From: CAZNXJ01 sp964577115
GTDB taxonomy: Bacteria; Planctomycetota; Planctomycetia; Pirellulales; Pirellulaceae
Assembly: GCA_964577115.1 (NCBI GenBank)
Contig: CAZNXJ010000012.1
Location: 62,001 to 126,000, forward strand
Length of the DNA stretch: 64,000 nt
Direction of reading: 5' to 3'
Below are positions 26,205 to 34,650 of the stretch, piece after piece (position 1 is the stretch's first letter; each line of letters opens with the position of its first letter). The translations under genes and the position numbers were made by a program. The notes beneath the pieces were generated by a model that was given only the letters and a program-made list of their open reading frames with translations, was not told the origin of the DNA and ran no database searches.

Positions 26205-26882
26205 ATGGCAAAAACTCCGGCTTCGACGCCCAGCGAACCCTCGGGAGATTCGCCGCTCCACGCGGTCATCTCCGTCTTCCTGGTCGTACATCTATTCTGC
26301 GTCTTCGTGGCGCTCAGCGCGAACTGGAGCAGCTCCCAACTTCAGCAGCGTTTGCTGGGCGTGCTGCGTCCGTACCTCCAGTTGCTGAACTTTGATCCCA
26401 ATCTGACTCCGTATCATCTGACTCACGCCACGATCGACGACGTTGACCATCGGTTGGAGATACTGCCGGCCGGCCGATCGGTTGAGAACGATCGCGACTG
26501 GACGGTGCTGCCCGAGGGCGGGTTCCGCGGAGCCCCCTCCTACAAACGCCTCCAGCGGTTTGCCAAGACAATCGCCGTGCTGGCCGAACAGGAAAACGAC
26601 GATGCGACGGCCGAACTAGCTCGCAGCACCGGGGCGTGGGCACAGCACCAGCGCGGCGTGACGCCTCGGCAGGTTCGTGTGCGCAAGCATCTCCTTCAGA
26701 CGCGCGAAGCGGCGTTTGCCGGCACGGCGACCGCCCGCGATCCCAATGACGCGTCGTATTTCACAACGGCGTATGCCGCGAATGTATTGGTCGACGCGCG
26801 AGGCAACGTCGCGGTGGTGAAAGTCAGTGGTCGCCGTGACACGGCGCTACCCACGGCAGAACGGTCCGAGGGGGCAGAATGA
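26205..26882 (+). CDS. Single-pass membrane protein, partner of the HTTM protein
   Basis: A 225-residue protein from ATG 26205 (an ATG at 26160 is also in frame). After a short Ser/Pro-rich cytoplasmic start, one transmembrane helix (AVISVFLVVHLFCVFVALSANW, in two parts) is followed by an extracytoplasmic domain with LLNFDPNLTPYHLTHA and a strongly basic segment RQVRVRKHLLQTREAAFAG. I do not recognise a family. Its last four bases overlap the start of the HTTM gene (ATGA), so translation is coupled and the two very likely act together. Confidence 0.8.
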   Translation: MAKTPASTPSEPSGDSPLHAVISVFLVVHLFCVFVALSANWSSSQLQQRLLGVLRPYLQLLNFDPNLTPYHLTHATIDDVDHRLEILPAGRSVENDRDWTVLPEGGFRGAPSYKRLQRFAKTIAVLAEQENDDATAELARSTGAWAQHQRGVTPRQVRVRKHLLQTREAAFAGTATARDPNDASYFTTAYAANVLVDARGNVAVVKVSGRRDTALPTAERSEGAE

Positions 26883-27829
26883 GCGGGCAAGTGAGTGGGG
26901 AGGCGCGGTATTTCGAGCGGCTGGGGCAGGCCGTTGATACCGGCTGGCGCCAGTTCTGGTTCACTCCGCGCGATGCACGCGGAGTGAGCGCACTGCGCAT
27001 CGTGGCTGGCCTGATGAGCCTTTATTATCTCATCACGTTCAGCTTCGACCTCATCCTGTGGTTTGGTCCGAACGGTTTGCTGAATCGAACGACTGTCGAG
27101 CGGCTGACGACGGGGTTCGGTCAAATCAGCGTCTTCCGGTTCTCGCCGTTTCAGCTGTCCGACCATCCCGGATTCCTCTGGGCGGTACACGGATTGGCCA
27201 TCGCGATCGCGGCGGCGTACACGGCTGGCTTGTACACCCGCGTCATGAACGTCGCGCTACTGATTCTGCTGCTCGGGTACATTCACCGAGGGCCGATGCT
27301 GACCGGCCAGTTGGAACCCGTGCTCACGATGCTCGTGGCGTATCTCTGCCTCACGCCTGCGGGCGCCTACTGGTCGCTCGATGCTCGCCGCCGGGCCGCT
27401 GGTCAAAGCCCCGACGACCCTGCGCCCTCGGTCGCGGCGAATATTGGGCAGCGTCTCATTCAACTGCATCTTGCAGGCTTTTACGCGCTGATCGGCCTGA
27501 GCATGCTGGGTGGCGATACGTGGTGGATGGGGGATGCGGTGTGGTGGCTAATGGCCCATTCCGAATCGCGGCTCATCAACCTCACGGGACTGGCACGCTC
27601 GGATGTTGGCTGGTACGCCATCAACTTCGCGACGCATGCGATCGTCCTGGTCATGCTACTGATGCCGGTGCTTGTATGGCGTCCTCTGATCCGCCCGCTT
27701 TTGATCGCCGCCACGACGTTCGTCTGGATCTTGCTCGCACTGCTTACCGGCCTGATCGGTTTCTGCCTGCTCATGATCCTCGCCAACGTCGCCTTCGTAG
27801 ACCCACGCCGGCTTGGCGCCAAGGACTAG
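26879..27829 (+). CDS. HTTM-domain (vitamin K-dependent carboxylase-related) membrane protein
   Basis: A 316-residue polytopic protein with about seven to eight hydrophobic helices. The N-terminal WRQFWFTPRDARGVSALRIVAGLMSLYYL, then FRFSPFQLSDHP, ALLILLLGYIHRGPMLTGQLEP and LCLTPAGAYWSLD match the HTTM fold, the transmembrane part of gamma-glutamyl carboxylase that is widespread in planctomycetes. A later QLHLAGFYALIGLSMLGGDTWW also fits. No separate carboxylase C-terminal domain is present, so activity is unclear. It is translationally coupled to the preceding membrane protein gene. Confidence 0.85.
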   Translation: MSGQVSGEARYFERLGQAVDTGWRQFWFTPRDARGVSALRIVAGLMSLYYLITFSFDLILWFGPNGLLNRTTVERLTTGFGQISVFRFSPFQLSDHPGFLWAVHGLAIAIAAAYTAGLYTRVMNVALLILLLGYIHRGPMLTGQLEPVLTMLVAYLCLTPAGAYWSLDARRRAAGQSPDDPAPSVAANIGQRLIQLHLAGFYALIGLSMLGGDTWWMGDAVWWLMAHSESRLINLTGLARSDVGWYAINFATHAIVLVMLLMPVLVWRPLIRPLLIAATTFVWILLALLTGLIGFCLLMILANVAFVDPRRLGAKD

Positions 27830-27942
27830 CAGCGCCCACCAATCGCCGCGATGCGCGCGGAGGCTGGCGTTCGTCGCGGCCGCGAGATAGTGTATGGGAC
27901 GCGCATCATCTCGCACGCAACATTGATGGGAGAGTTCACGAC

Positions 27943-28839
27943 ATGCGACGTCGCAATTTCCTCGCCGGACTGGCGTCCAGCATGCTCATGGCCGGAGGTT
28001 TACGAGTAGCTCGGGCCATAGAGCCGATCCAGCGCGTGGGAGGCCCTCAGTTTCAGTTCAGCCTGGCCGCCTACAGCTACCGCGATCTGCTACAGCGCGC
28101 GAAGGAACGGTTGACGCTGAGCGACTTCGTGCGCGATTGCGCGGCGATGCAATTAGAGGGCGTTGAGTTGACGTCGTACTATTTCCCGCAGCCGGTCACG
28201 GCCGAATACCTGGTGCAGCTGAAAGGCGAGTGTTTTCGATTGGGGCTTGATGTCTCCGGCACGGCCGTTGGCAACGATTTCGGCGTACCGGCTGGCCCCG
28301 CGCGTGAGAAACAGATTGCCGACGTAAAGAAGTGGATCGAGCACGCGCAGCTACTCGGCGCGCCGGTGATCCGCATCTTCGCGGGCCACGTACCCCAAGG
28401 GGACGATCCAGCGGCGGCCTACGCGCGCATGGTGTCGGCGATCGAAGAATGTTGCGACTATGCGGGCCAGTACGGTGTCCACCTCGCGCTGGAAAACCAT
28501 GGCGGCCCCACCGCGACGGCCGAAGGGTTACTCGCCTTCGTGCGCGATGTGAAGAGCCCCTGGTTCGGGGTGAATCTCGACACGGGGAACTTTCATACCG
28601 AGGACGTGTATGGCGACCTGGCGAAGGTCGCTCCCTACGCGACCAACGTGCAAATTAAAGTGTCGATTACTCCGGCCGGTGCCAGCCGCCAGGCGACCGA
28701 CTTGTCGCGGATCGCGAAGATATTGCGCGATACGGGATACCGCGGTTACGTTGTGCTCGAATATGAAGAATCGGGTGACCCGCGCGAAGAGTGCCCGCCG
28801 TATGTCGAGCAAATGCGGCAGGCATTTGCCGCGGCATGA
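27943..28839 (+). CDS. Tat-exported xylose isomerase-like TIM-barrel protein (sugar epimerase family)
   Basis: A 298-residue protein; the start is ATG 27943 after GGGAGAG. The N-terminus MRRRNFLAGLASSMLMAGG is a twin-arginine signal. The body is the AP-endonuclease-2/xylose-isomerase-like barrel: LEGVELTSYYFP, LGAPVIRIFAGH, YGVHLALENHGG (Glu metal ligand), FGVNLDTGNF (Asp), VQIKVSI and YVVLEYEESGDP (final Glu). The metal-binding set appears complete. Members epimerise or isomerise sugars such as tagatose or inositol derivatives. The substrate cannot be told from sequence, and no carbohydrate gene cluster adjoins it. Confidence 0.87.
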   Translation: MRRRNFLAGLASSMLMAGGLRVARAIEPIQRVGGPQFQFSLAAYSYRDLLQRAKERLTLSDFVRDCAAMQLEGVELTSYYFPQPVTAEYLVQLKGECFRLGLDVSGTAVGNDFGVPAGPAREKQIADVKKWIEHAQLLGAPVIRIFAGHVPQGDDPAAAYARMVSAIEECCDYAGQYGVHLALENHGGPTATAEGLLAFVRDVKSPWFGVNLDTGNFHTEDVYGDLAKVAPYATNVQIKVSITPAGASRQATDLSRIAKILRDTGYRGYVVLEYEESGDPREECPPYVEQMRQAFAAA

Positions 28840-28853
28840 GCCGCTCGTGGACG

Positions 28854-30587
28854 TTAGCCGCGGCCGATCAAAGCGCGCAATTCAGGCCAGCTGCGCGTGT
28901 TCGCAACATGCTCGCGTTCGAGCCCACCGCGCCGGGCCTGGATGACGCCGTAGCGCATCATGTCCAGCTGGTCGACGCTGTGCGCATCGGTGTTGATCAC
29001 GATAGGGATGCCGTACTGCTGAGCGATCGCGCAGTGGATGTCGTTCAAGTCGAGCCGTGCCGGGTTGGCGTTCAGTTCGAGGAGCTTGCGATGTTTCTGC
29101 GCCGCCCGGAATACGGCATCGAGGTCGACGTCGTAGGGATCGCGCCGATTGATCAGCCGGCCCGTCGGATGGGCAATAGCCGACACGTAGGGATGCTCGA
29201 TCGCCTCCAGAATACGCTCGGTGATCTGTTGTCTTGACTGTTTCTGGCCGTAGTGGACGCTTGCCAGCACCCAATCGGCCTCGGCCAGCACGTCGTCAGG
29301 CAAATCCATCCCGCCTTTTTCGAGAATATCGCACTCGATGCCCTTCAGCACGATGAAGTCGTCGTCGAGCTGCTTGCGCAGTTCGTCGATTCGCTTCCAC
29401 TGAGCGCGCAGGCGATCGGGATTCAGCCCGCGAGCCATGCTGACGCGCTGCGAATGGTCCGTGATGGCGATGTATTTGAGCCCCCGGGCGCGGCATGCGG
29501 CGATCATTTCCTCGAGCGTTGCCTTGCCATCGGTCTCGTTGGTGTGCATGTGCAAGTCGCCGATGATATCGGCGAGTTCCACGAGCTCGGGCAGCCGCCC
29601 CTCATCGGCCCATTTAAATTCCTGCCGGCCTTCGCGCAGTTCGGGCGGAAACCAGGGAAGTCCAAGAGCCTCATAGACTTCTTCCTCCGTGGCACCTGCA
29701 ACGTACCGTTCGCCCTCGTCGGTGATCTGAAAAACGCCGTACTCGTTGACCTTCAGCCCGCGCTGTTTGGCTCGCCCGCGCAGCTCGACGTTGTGTTCCT
29801 TCGAACCGGTAAAGTATTGAAGTGCGGCGCCAAACGACTCGGCCGGCACGACGCGAAGGTCGATTTGTAGGCCGAGCGACGTGCGAACGGACATCTTCGT
29901 GTCACCTCGAGCCAGCACTTCCTGCACGGTCGGGTATTGCGCGAACCGTTCCATCACCGCGGCCGGATCGTGCGTGATGGCCAGGAGATCGATGTCGCCG
30001 ACCGTTTCGCGTCCCCGGCGGTAACTGCCAGCCGCTTCGACGCGCTCGACGTCAAGGCAACTCGACAAGAAATCCACCAGCGCGCGGGCCAGCACGTCGG
30101 CATCAGCCCAGTAGATTCGTTGGGACGGCGCCGCGGCGGACTTTAAGTTATCGAGAATCGCCTGCTGGGTCTTCGCACCGAAGCCCTTGAGCGTTCGCAC
30201 CCGGTCTGCGCGACAAGCGGCTTCGAGTTCTTCGAGAGTCGTGACGCCCAGTTCGCGGTGCAGAGCCGCCGCCTTCTTCGGGCCGACGCCGGGAATACGG
30301 GCCAGCGCGAGTACCGATTCGGGGATTTGCTGCCGCAGTTCGTTGAGCTGAGGCAGTTCGCCGGTCTTGAGGAGCGTTTCGCACTTCGCCGCCATGCTTT
30401 CGCCGATCCCAGGGATCGTCCGCAGCCGCTTGGGATCGTCCGCATAGATGTCCGCCAGCGGTTCGTGCAGCTCGCGGATCGCCCGAGCGCTCGTGCGGTA
30501 CGAACGGACGCGAAAGGGATTAGCGCCCTGGAATTCGAGCAGATCCGCGAACAGCTCGAGCGTTTCGGCGATTTCGACGTTCGTCAT
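28854..30587 (-). CDS. polX: DNA polymerase X family protein with PHP domain
   Basis: 577 residues, start ATG 30587 (longer frame upstream is not protein-like). Order: helix-hairpin-helix repeats (IPGIGESMAAKC, IPGVGPKKAAAL), Pol-beta-type nucleotidyltransferase (GSYRRGRETVGDIDLLAI with the DxD pair, and LQIDLRVV for the third Asp), thumb, then a C-terminal PHP phosphoesterase: DLHMHTNETDGKATLEEM, AITDHS, GIECDIL, ASVHYG, AIAHPTGR and INTDAHS, with metal ligands intact. The usual bacterial PolX layout and length (~575). It fills short gaps in base-excision-type repair; the PHP part gives 3'-exonuclease/AP-endonuclease activity in homologues. Confidence 0.95.
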   Translation of the reverse strand: MTNVEIAETLELFADLLEFQGANPFRVRSYRTSARAIRELHEPLADIYADDPKRLRTIPGIGESMAAKCETLLKTGELPQLNELRQQIPESVLALARIPGVGPKKAAALHRELGVTTLEELEAACRADRVRTLKGFGAKTQQAILDNLKSAAAPSQRIYWADADVLARALVDFLSSCLDVERVEAAGSYRRGRETVGDIDLLAITHDPAAVMERFAQYPTVQEVLARGDTKMSVRTSLGLQIDLRVVPAESFGAALQYFTGSKEHNVELRGRAKQRGLKVNEYGVFQITDEGERYVAGATEEEVYEALGLPWFPPELREGRQEFKWADEGRLPELVELADIIGDLHMHTNETDGKATLEEMIAACRARGLKYIAITDHSQRVSMARGLNPDRLRAQWKRIDELRKQLDDDFIVLKGIECDILEKGGMDLPDDVLAEADWVLASVHYGQKQSRQQITERILEAIEHPYVSAIAHPTGRLINRRDPYDVDLDAVFRAAQKHRKLLELNANPARLDLNDIHCAIAQQYGIPIVINTDAHSVDQLDMMRYGVIQARRGGLEREHVANTRSWPELRALIGRG

Positions 30588-30654
30588 GGGAATTTTCCGC
30601 GAAACCCTGAGGGAGGCGAATGACTCGAAAGGGCGCGTCGCGGGAACCGGTGGC

Positions 30655-31647
30655 CTAAGCGTGCAGTTCGACGACGTCTTTGTCCTGGACGACGTAGTCG
30701 CCCTTGACGGTGGTGCCGGGATGAACCTGGCTGCCCCACACACGAGCAAACTTCAGGTTCTCGGCGAAGTCTTTGTGCACAAGCTCGGCAACGTCGAGCA
30801 GTGTGCCGCCGCGGCGGACCGTGAACGGGCGATCGTAGTCGGGCTCTTTTTGCGTTGGCAGTTTTGTATAGACCCGCACCACATCCATCGCTTCGTAGAT
30901 GGCGCGGCGCAAGTCTTCTAGGCCATCCCCTTTCTCGGCGGAAATGCGGAACGTCTCGAGGTCGAGTGGACAGAACTCGGCGAGCAGCTCAACGCGATCC
31001 GCTGCGTCGGGAACGTCCATCTTGTTGAGCACCAGAAACGTGCGCGTGTAGGAAAGGCCGATATCGTCTTCGTCGAGATAGCTTTCGCGACCGAGGCGCG
31101 TCTTGGATTCGCGAAATCGATCGACGACTTCCACCAGCGCGTCGATGCCCGAGTCGCTCCCCATGTCGGCCATCAGCAGCACGAGGTCCGCTCCGCGCAC
31201 GAGCCCGTTTACCGACGGATCGAGTACGTCCTTGGTGATCGGCGGCGTGTCGATCAACTGGACCATCACGTCTTCCCAAGGCATCATGCCGGGTGCCGGT
31301 TCGCGCGTGGTGAATGGATAGGGAGCCACCTCGGGAGTTGCGCGAGTGAGCGACGCGAGCAGCTGGCTCTTGCCGGCATTGGGGCCGCCGATAATGACCG
31401 CTCGGCCGGCGCCCTGTCGCGGGATCTTGGCGGCCGCCGGGCGCTTACCGCTCGCTTTCTGCTGCTCGGTTTCCTTCCGCGCCTTGCTGATCTTCTGCTT
31501 CAGCTCGGCTTGCAGCTTATCCGTGCCCTTATGCTTGGGCAGCTCGCGCAGCATGATCTCGAGGCACCGAAGTTCTTCTTCGGCGGTCGCCGCGCGGCGG
31601 TAGGCCTCTTCGGCCTTGTGATACTGTGGAGTCAGGTTCGCTGGCAT
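30655..31647 (-). CDS. DRG/Obg-type GTPase with C-terminal TGS domain
   Basis: A 330-residue protein. A helical, charged N-terminal region (residues ~1-85) precedes the G domain: G1 GGPNAGKSQLL, switch TPEVAPYPFTTREPAPG, G3 region LIDTPPI, G4 VLNKMD and G5-like ISAEKGDG. The C-terminal ~65 residues are a TGS domain (FTVRRGGTLLDVAELVH, NLKFARVWG, GTTVKGDYVVQDKDVVELHA). The layout is that of archaeal/eukaryotic DRG proteins. The family acts on ribosomes or RNA. It precedes polX by 67 bases on the same strand. ATG 31647 is chosen over GTG 31653. Confidence 0.9.
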   Translation of the reverse strand: MPANLTPQYHKAEEAYRRAATAEEELRCLEIMLRELPKHKGTDKLQAELKQKISKARKETEQQKASGKRPAAAKIPRQGAGRAVIIGGPNAGKSQLLASLTRATPEVAPYPFTTREPAPGMMPWEDVMVQLIDTPPITKDVLDPSVNGLVRGADLVLLMADMGSDSGIDALVEVVDRFRESKTRLGRESYLDEDDIGLSYTRTFLVLNKMDVPDAADRVELLAEFCPLDLETFRISAEKGDGLEDLRRAIYEAMDVVRVYTKLPTQKEPDYDRPFTVRRGGTLLDVAELVHKDFAENLKFARVWGSQVHPGTTVKGDYVVQDKDVVELHA

Positions 31648-31710
31648 ACCCACGAATTTACCGTGGGTCGTGCAAACTGACTACCAAGGTGCGGACGCTC
31701 GCGAGGACGC

Positions 31711-33354
31711 TTAGCGAGCGATCGAACGCCAGCCGCTGTCGTCGTAACCGCGCTGCTGCGTAGAGCGGGACGGCGGAGTGATCTCGGCCGGCTTGGGCTC
31801 GAGCTTTTGCGGCTCGTCGTCCGCCCGCGTTTCGGGCCACGATACCAGGACGAACGCGCCGGCTCGCTGTACCGGGTACGACGCGCTGCGATCGCGCGGA
31901 TTCAACAGCCGCGGCGGCTCGAAGCGCTTCGGCCCGTTCATCAGCGCGTCTGGGTCCGGAACTGGTTGCGGCGTCCGTCGCAGATCGGTGCTCGCACCCG
32001 TGGCCGGACCGAGTGTCGCGGGACCCCGAATGGAAGTGTTCGAATTGTTCTGCTCGGTATCCTGATCGCCGTTCGAGCGGTCGCTTCCATAGGAATTCCC
32101 GTTGGAGCCATTGGAGTTCCCGTTGGAGCTGCCATTCGAAGGTCCGTTGTAGCTCCCGTTTATCGAGTCACCGTTGGACGCGGGCGGCGGATAGGCCGAT
32201 CCCTCGCGCTGGAGGTTCGACGCAGGGGGTGCCGTGGTGGGATCCAAACGCGGCGGATAGTCCGCCGGCTCGCGCAGCGGTACCGCTCCCGGAGTTGACG
32301 GCGAATAGGTCCCCGGCGTCGTTCCAGGGGTCGTGTAGCTGGGAACGGTCGTTGGCGCGGTGGTGCTTGGCGCCACCGTCGACGGCACCGTAGTGGTGCT
32401 CGGCGAAGTGTAATACGGCATGCTCGTCGCCGGCGCAGCCGTGGGCGGGCAGCCGTACGCCGGCACGCAGTTCGTCGTGACGGCGACGGGCGGTACGGTC
32501 ACCGGAGGCGGGTCCGGACGGCGGTGAAAGCAGCAGAAGAGCCGCGAGAACCAATTCCGAGGTCGCTCGTCGGGCACGCGGCGAGCCTGCCACTGATAGG
32601 TCGTGCACGGGCGCATGACGGTGGTCGGGCAGCCGGTGGCCGGATCAATGGCCGTCACCTGCCGAAAGTTCGTGACCGGCACGCGATACCACACCGTCCG
32701 GTACGACGTGGCGGGCACCGAGCACGTGTTGCACGCGGAAGCATTCGCGGTAGCGGCGGTGTTCGCGTAATACGCCGTGGTAGGCGAGTAGGTGGTGGTG
32801 GGTGAGTAGGCCGTGGCCGGGATGATGGACGAGCCGGTCGTGCCGCCCAGCGGCGCCACCGCCGCCTGCTGAGTTACGACGGGCGCGCTGAGTCGATATG
32901 TTACGACCGGGCTGTTGGCCGTTGCCGGAGCCACGCTGACCGGCGGTGAAAGGACTGTGGTCGGCTGACCGTAACCATTGGTCACCGTTCCCGAGGAACT
33001 CGGAGACGCATAGTAGCTGGTCGTCGGGGTGAGCGCACCGTTCGTCGCAGCGGGGGCGGCCGGCGCGGCCGAGTACGTCGGCGTCGAATACGCAGGCGCT
33101 GAGTACGCGGGAGCCGAATAGGCGGGCGGGGAATACGCGGTGGTGCTGTTGGCAGGCGCCGGCCCGTAGCTCGCCGTGACCGGATTGGCCGGCGCCGCAT
33201 GGGGGCGAGCGTGACCCCCTTGGTAGTACGCGTCGTTACGACCGCCTAAAAGCATATCCGAAAGAGGCCCGGCCGCGCACGTCGAGGGGACCAGCCCGCT
33301 TGCTGCGACGAGCACCAGCGGGGCCGCCACTTTCCAGCTTCGATTCAAATGCAT
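31711..33354 (-). CDS. Exported low-complexity Ser/Thr/Tyr/Pro-rich protein
   Basis: About 547 residues with a signal peptide (HLNRSWKVAAPLVLVAASGLV). Much of the protein is low complexity: AYSAPAY-type repeats near residues 75-100, TAYSPTTTYSPTTAYY, Thr/Pro stretches, and an Asn/Gly/Ser run (NGSSNGNSNGSNGNSYG) near residues 425-450. The ordered core near residues 215-290 contains ACNTCSVP, VWYRVPVTNFRQVTAIDPATGC and RNWFSRLFCCFHRRP. These core pieces resemble a family of planctomycete exported proteins I cannot name. A cell-wall or spacer function is inferred from composition. The plus-strand frames here are shadows of the biased codons. Confidence 0.78.
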   Translation of the reverse strand: MHLNRSWKVAAPLVLVAASGLVPSTCAAGPLSDMLLGGRNDAYYQGGHARPHAAPANPVTASYGPAPANSTTAYSPPAYSAPAYSAPAYSTPTYSAAPAAPAATNGALTPTTSYYASPSSSGTVTNGYGQPTTVLSPPVSVAPATANSPVVTYRLSAPVVTQQAAVAPLGGTTGSSIIPATAYSPTTTYSPTTAYYANTAATANASACNTCSVPATSYRTVWYRVPVTNFRQVTAIDPATGCPTTVMRPCTTYQWQARRVPDERPRNWFSRLFCCFHRRPDPPPVTVPPVAVTTNCVPAYGCPPTAAPATSMPYYTSPSTTTVPSTVAPSTTAPTTVPSYTTPGTTPGTYSPSTPGAVPLREPADYPPRLDPTTAPPASNLQREGSAYPPPASNGDSINGSYNGPSNGSSNGNSNGSNGNSYGSDRSNGDQDTEQNNSNTSIRGPATLGPATGASTDLRRTPQPVPDPDALMNGPKRFEPPRLLNPRDRSASYPVQRAGAFVLVSWPETRADDEPQKLEPKPAEITPPSRSTQQRGYDDSGWRSIAR

Positions 33355-33637
33355 CACGTTACTGCTCTCTCACGCTCGACTGCCTGCAGAACAGGGCTCG
33401 TCATATCTCACTTTTGCGTGTCCTCTGCGAGATGGCGGGGCCCTGAGCCGGGTATTGCATGATGAAAGCTACGTCACGCTCGCGCGCTCGTGAAGAAAAT
33501 CTGACGAAATTTTGCGCGAATTGGCTTGGCGCGTTCGATTTCGACGGATCACGAAATTGGCGAAAACTGCGTGAGGATGCTGGACAGGGCAATCCGTAAC
33601 GCCGGTTCGCCGGCTCGATTACGCGGAACCTGCCGCC

Positions 33638-34228
33638 TTAGCGGCCCGAGCGAACTTCGTAGAGATCATAGAGCGCGAACAGCATTTCGCGGATATTCCC
33701 GTTGTGCTCGCCGAACGTGCGTACCACGTCCTCGCGGGTAACGAGCTTTAGGTGGTACGGCTCTTGAAGCTGTTCGACTACGTGTTGTGCAATTTCGACG
33801 TTCGGGCGAAGCGTCGCCAGGCGAGGCAGTCCCATTGAGCGATGGGCCGTCACCAATAGTCCTGCGTCGCACAATCGAACTTTCCCGTACAACCACCAGC
33901 GCCGCACGGCCGCGAGTTGTTCCCAGCCGTCGATTACGAATAGTGTCGCTGGAGTGAGACGCTGATGGAGCGATCGGGGCAACGAACGCTCACCACCGCC
34001 GAGCGTCCAGGAACGAACCTCGCGGCCGGCCTGCTGCAAGGCGGGTTCGAGCGCTCGTAGGAGCGTCGACTTGCCGCTGCCGTGCGGCCCGACAATCTCC
34101 GCGCGCCACCGGGCCGCTCGCAACCGTCCCACAAGCCGCTCGATGTCCTCCTCGTCCGTAAAGCGATAAGGAACAAATCCCGGACGAAGACGATCCGCCG
34201 TAAAGGGGTTTTCTGGAGGTTCGTTCAT
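33638..34228 (-). CDS. Small P-loop ATPase, third gene of a membrane/arrestin-like/ATPase operon
   Basis: A 196-residue protein starting at ATG 34228, whose first four bases overlap the stop of the preceding gene (ATGA). The N-terminus NPFTADRLRPGFVPYRFTDEEDIERLV leads to Walker A IVGPHGSGKSTLL (about residues 44-56) and Walker B LFVIDGWEQL. The segment LLVTAHRSMGLP resembles a sensor-1 region. The C-terminal helix reads NIREMLFALYDLYEVRSG, a winged-helix/lid-like ending seen in STAND and ExeA-like ATPases. No membrane segment. An ATP-driven partner of the two upstream products is the simplest reading. Confidence 0.82.
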   Translation of the reverse strand: MNEPPENPFTADRLRPGFVPYRFTDEEDIERLVGRLRAARWRAEIVGPHGSGKSTLLRALEPALQQAGREVRSWTLGGGERSLPRSLHQRLTPATLFVIDGWEQLAAVRRWWLYGKVRLCDAGLLVTAHRSMGLPRLATLRPNVEIAQHVVEQLQEPYHLKLVTREDVVRTFGEHNGNIREMLFALYDLYEVRSGR

Positions 34229-34650
34229 TCCAGTTCCGCGGTGTGCGCTTGCGGATTGACGGACGGGGGAGCTCGCAGGCCGGGCCCCAACTGAAACCCC
34301 TGATCGACGTAAACGTCCTTCCCGCGGCGGCGGAAAACGCGTACGCGCACGACCCAGTGAATGCGTACGATGGCGCCGGTGTAGCTGAGCGGACTGCGCG
34401 GCAGCACGGTTTGAAAGCGGTGTAGCCGCCGCAAGTCGCCCTGCTCGGCGTCGTACGGCGTGCGGCGCTGGAAGTAGTGCACACCGAGATCCTGGTCCCC
34501 TTTGCCGGTCGTGTACCAGAGCACCGACGCTTCGACCGCCTGCACTTCGGTCGGATCGATTGCGTCGATCTGGTATTCGCACGTGAGCGTCTCGCCCGGA
34601 CGATAGATGCGCCGCGCGGCGAGTTGCCGGATGCTAATCAGCGGCTCCAT
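34225..34650 (-). CDS. Arrestin-like beta-sandwich protein
   Basis: About 141 residues (ATG 34650; an ATG at 34674 would deepen the overlap with the upstream gene). The sequence is mostly beta strands: RRIYRPGETLTCEYQIDAID, VEASVLWYTTGKGDQDLGVHYFQR, HRFQTVLPRSPLSYTGAIVRIHWVVRVRVF and GKDVYVDQGFQLG. Strand order and the PGETL and SYxGxxxxIxWxVRV pieces resemble the arrestin/Spo0M-like fold, which binds membranes or proteins. No catalytic motif. It overlaps both neighbours (17 and 4 bases), so all three genes are translated as one unit. Confidence 0.72.
   Translation of the reverse strand: MEPLISIRQLAARRIYRPGETLTCEYQIDAIDPTEVQAVEASVLWYTTGKGDQDLGVHYFQRRTPYDAEQGDLRRLHRFQTVLPRSPLSYTGAIVRIHWVVRVRVFRRRGKDVYVDQGFQLGPGLRAPPSVNPQAHTAELE

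Noticed and set aside
27058..27942. Upstream extension of the sugar epimerase-like frame to 593 residues
   Set aside because: The first ~295 codons overlap the HTTM gene in another frame; a Tat signal begins at 27943.
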